From JADMIH01 sp036399775 (GTDB taxonomy: Bacteria > Chloroflexota > Chloroflexia > QHBQ01 > JADMIH01), in contig DASWMJ010000085.1 in the NCBI GenBank assembly GCA_036399775.1, positions 1 through 64,000 on the forward strand: a DNA stretch of 64,000 nt, written 5' to 3'. Below are positions 63,543 through 64,000 of the stretch, one piece after another (position 1 is the first letter of the stretch; every line of letters starts with the position of its first letter). The notes under the pieces were generated by a model. It was not told the DNA's origin, searched no databases, and saw nothing but the letters and a program-made list of their open reading frames with translations. The position numbers were made by a program, and so were the translations under genes.

Positions 63543-63576
63543 AAAAAACTCGGACAACATCGTGTCCGAGTTTTTT
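63543..63576 (-). terminator. Rho-independent terminator after tRNA-Gln
   Basis: CTCGGACA/TGTCCGAG stem (8 bp) with a 6-nt loop, flanked by six A and six T, so it works on both strands. It lies 15 nt after the tRNA and before the CHAT gene. Its sequence differs from the terminators at 30.2 and 58.2 kb, which fits its having come in with the integrated DNA. Confidence 0.9.
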
Positions 63577-63590
63577 CGCGCCTATCTTAC

Positions 63591-63664
63591 TGGCTGGGGC
63601 GCAAGGATTCGAACCTCAACTTACTGATCCAGAGTCAGCTGTCCTACCGTTAGACGACGCCCCA
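63591..63664 (-). tRNA. tRNA-Gln (CTG)
   Basis: The minus strand folds as a cloverleaf: acceptor TGGGGCG/CGCCCCA, D-arm GTC-TAACGGTAG-GAC, anticodon arm GCTGA-CTCTGGA-TCAGT with anticodon CTG, T-arm GAGG-TTCGAAT-CC, discriminator G and an encoded CCA. Anticodon CTG reads CAG, glutamine. Its 3' half is duplicated at 58263-58304. Confidence 0.95.
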
Positions 63665-63675
63665 ATGCGAATCAT

Positions 63676-63704
63676 ATTATAGCAAGCTCCTGCGTGTTTG
63701 TCAA
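63676..63704 (-). promoter_or_regulatory. Perfect consensus promoter of tRNA-Gln
   Basis: On the minus strand TTGACA (63699-63704), 17 nt, TATAAT (63676-63681), ending 11 nt before the tRNA. Exact match at both boxes and spacing. Confidence 0.9.
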
Positions 63705-63826
63705 ACTTCATGCTGAAATTTTTATGCAAAACTACATTTTATAGGCAACAACAGAGTTAAGAAGCATTATATGCAGGGCTATTACCTCTACCTGGATACT
63801 ATATACACATCTTACCTAACAACCCC

Positions 63827-63855
63827 TTGCCCTTATAGAACATATGTGCTATAAT
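63827..63855 (+). promoter_or_regulatory. Promoter of the VOC-family gene
   Basis: TTGCCC (63827-63832), 17 nt, TATAAT (63850-63855), about 75 nt before the ATG at 63931. The -35 matches four of six positions. Confidence 0.6.
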
Positions 63856-63930
63856 GTATATGCCCATGAAAAAGGCATCACACCAACAGGGCAATCGAGA
63901 ATCACCCCATAACCAGGAGGGCTTTACCAA

Positions 63931-64000
63931 ATGGCACTTACAGGCATTTCGGTTGTTTCCATCTACGTCAGCGACCAGGACAAGGCGCTCGATTTCTACA
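63931..64000 (+). CDS. VOC/glyoxalase-type protein, cut by window edge
   Basis: Only 23 codons are inside, reading MALTGISVVSIYVSDQDKAL and then DFY. This is the first beta-strand and helix of vicinal-oxygen-chelate proteins (glyoxalase/dioxygenase superfamily), where V-x-D-x-x-K-A-L-x-F-Y is characteristic. AGGAGG lies 10 nt upstream. The exact function cannot be told. Confidence 0.75.
   Translation, partial: MALTGISVVSIYVSDQDKALDFY

Noticed and set aside
30206..63664. Integrase or recombinase for the tRNA-Gln islands
   Set aside because: I looked for tyrosine or serine recombinase motifs in the interval and saw none, so no such gene is listed.

Overview
The window looks like a piece of chromosome from a Chloroflexota-type bacterium with one outer membrane-less envelope. 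This is an inference. It rests on GC-rich coding DNA, lipoprotein-type sugar-binding proteins, a binding protein with a secreted N-terminal domain of a kind I associate with Chloroflexota, a surface protein ending in three SLH domains, a cyanide-insensitive-type cytochrome bd oxidase, and very large STAND/TPR regulators. I cannot name the genus.

Layout. 0-8 kb: a repeat-rich edge with a possible truncated transposase start, a secreted helical-repeat protein, a sugar-binding lipoprotein, a coupled MFS transporter/NHL-propeller pair and a ChrB-domain protein. 8-13.6 kb: a sugar ABC operon without its own ATPase, then a GH25 muramidase. 13.9-20.3 kb: a very large PMT-type membrane glycosyltransferase with a PA14-like end, cydAB and a DUF488 protein.

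20.6-29.8 kb: a lanthipeptide-type RiPP locus of the class V kind. Two related precursor candidates share a leader motif and a core ending GAATSxC. They are followed by a translationally coupled kinase and a HopA1-like lyase fused to a LanC cyclase. A divergent C39-like cysteine protease sits across back-to-back consensus promoters. An XRE-STAND-TPR regulator follows.

30.3-43.5 kb: an unusual operon of three tandem modules, each a thermolysin-like zinc peptidase plus a ComEC-like metallo-beta-lactamase-fold hydrolase, with a patatin and a multi-span membrane protein. A deleted remnant of a fourth module remains. I do not recognise this as a described system.

43.8-57.7 kb: a surface protein with two seven-repeat FG-GAP arrays and SLH anchors, a secreted phosphatase, and a five-gene operon of three glycosyltransferases, an ABC exporter fused to a seven-bladed WD40 propeller, and a tandem phosphotransferase. 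58.3-63.6 kb: a CHAT-STAND-TPR operon placed exactly between an intact tRNA-Gln(CTG) and a 42-nt copy of its 3' half, which is the arrangement left by integration at a tRNA. A second, decayed copy of the tRNA end with its terminator at 30.2 kb suggests an older event covering 30-58 kb. The window ends in the start of a VOC-family gene.

A family of four double-hairpin elements lies about 40-60 nt after stop codons, always in the orientation of the preceding gene.
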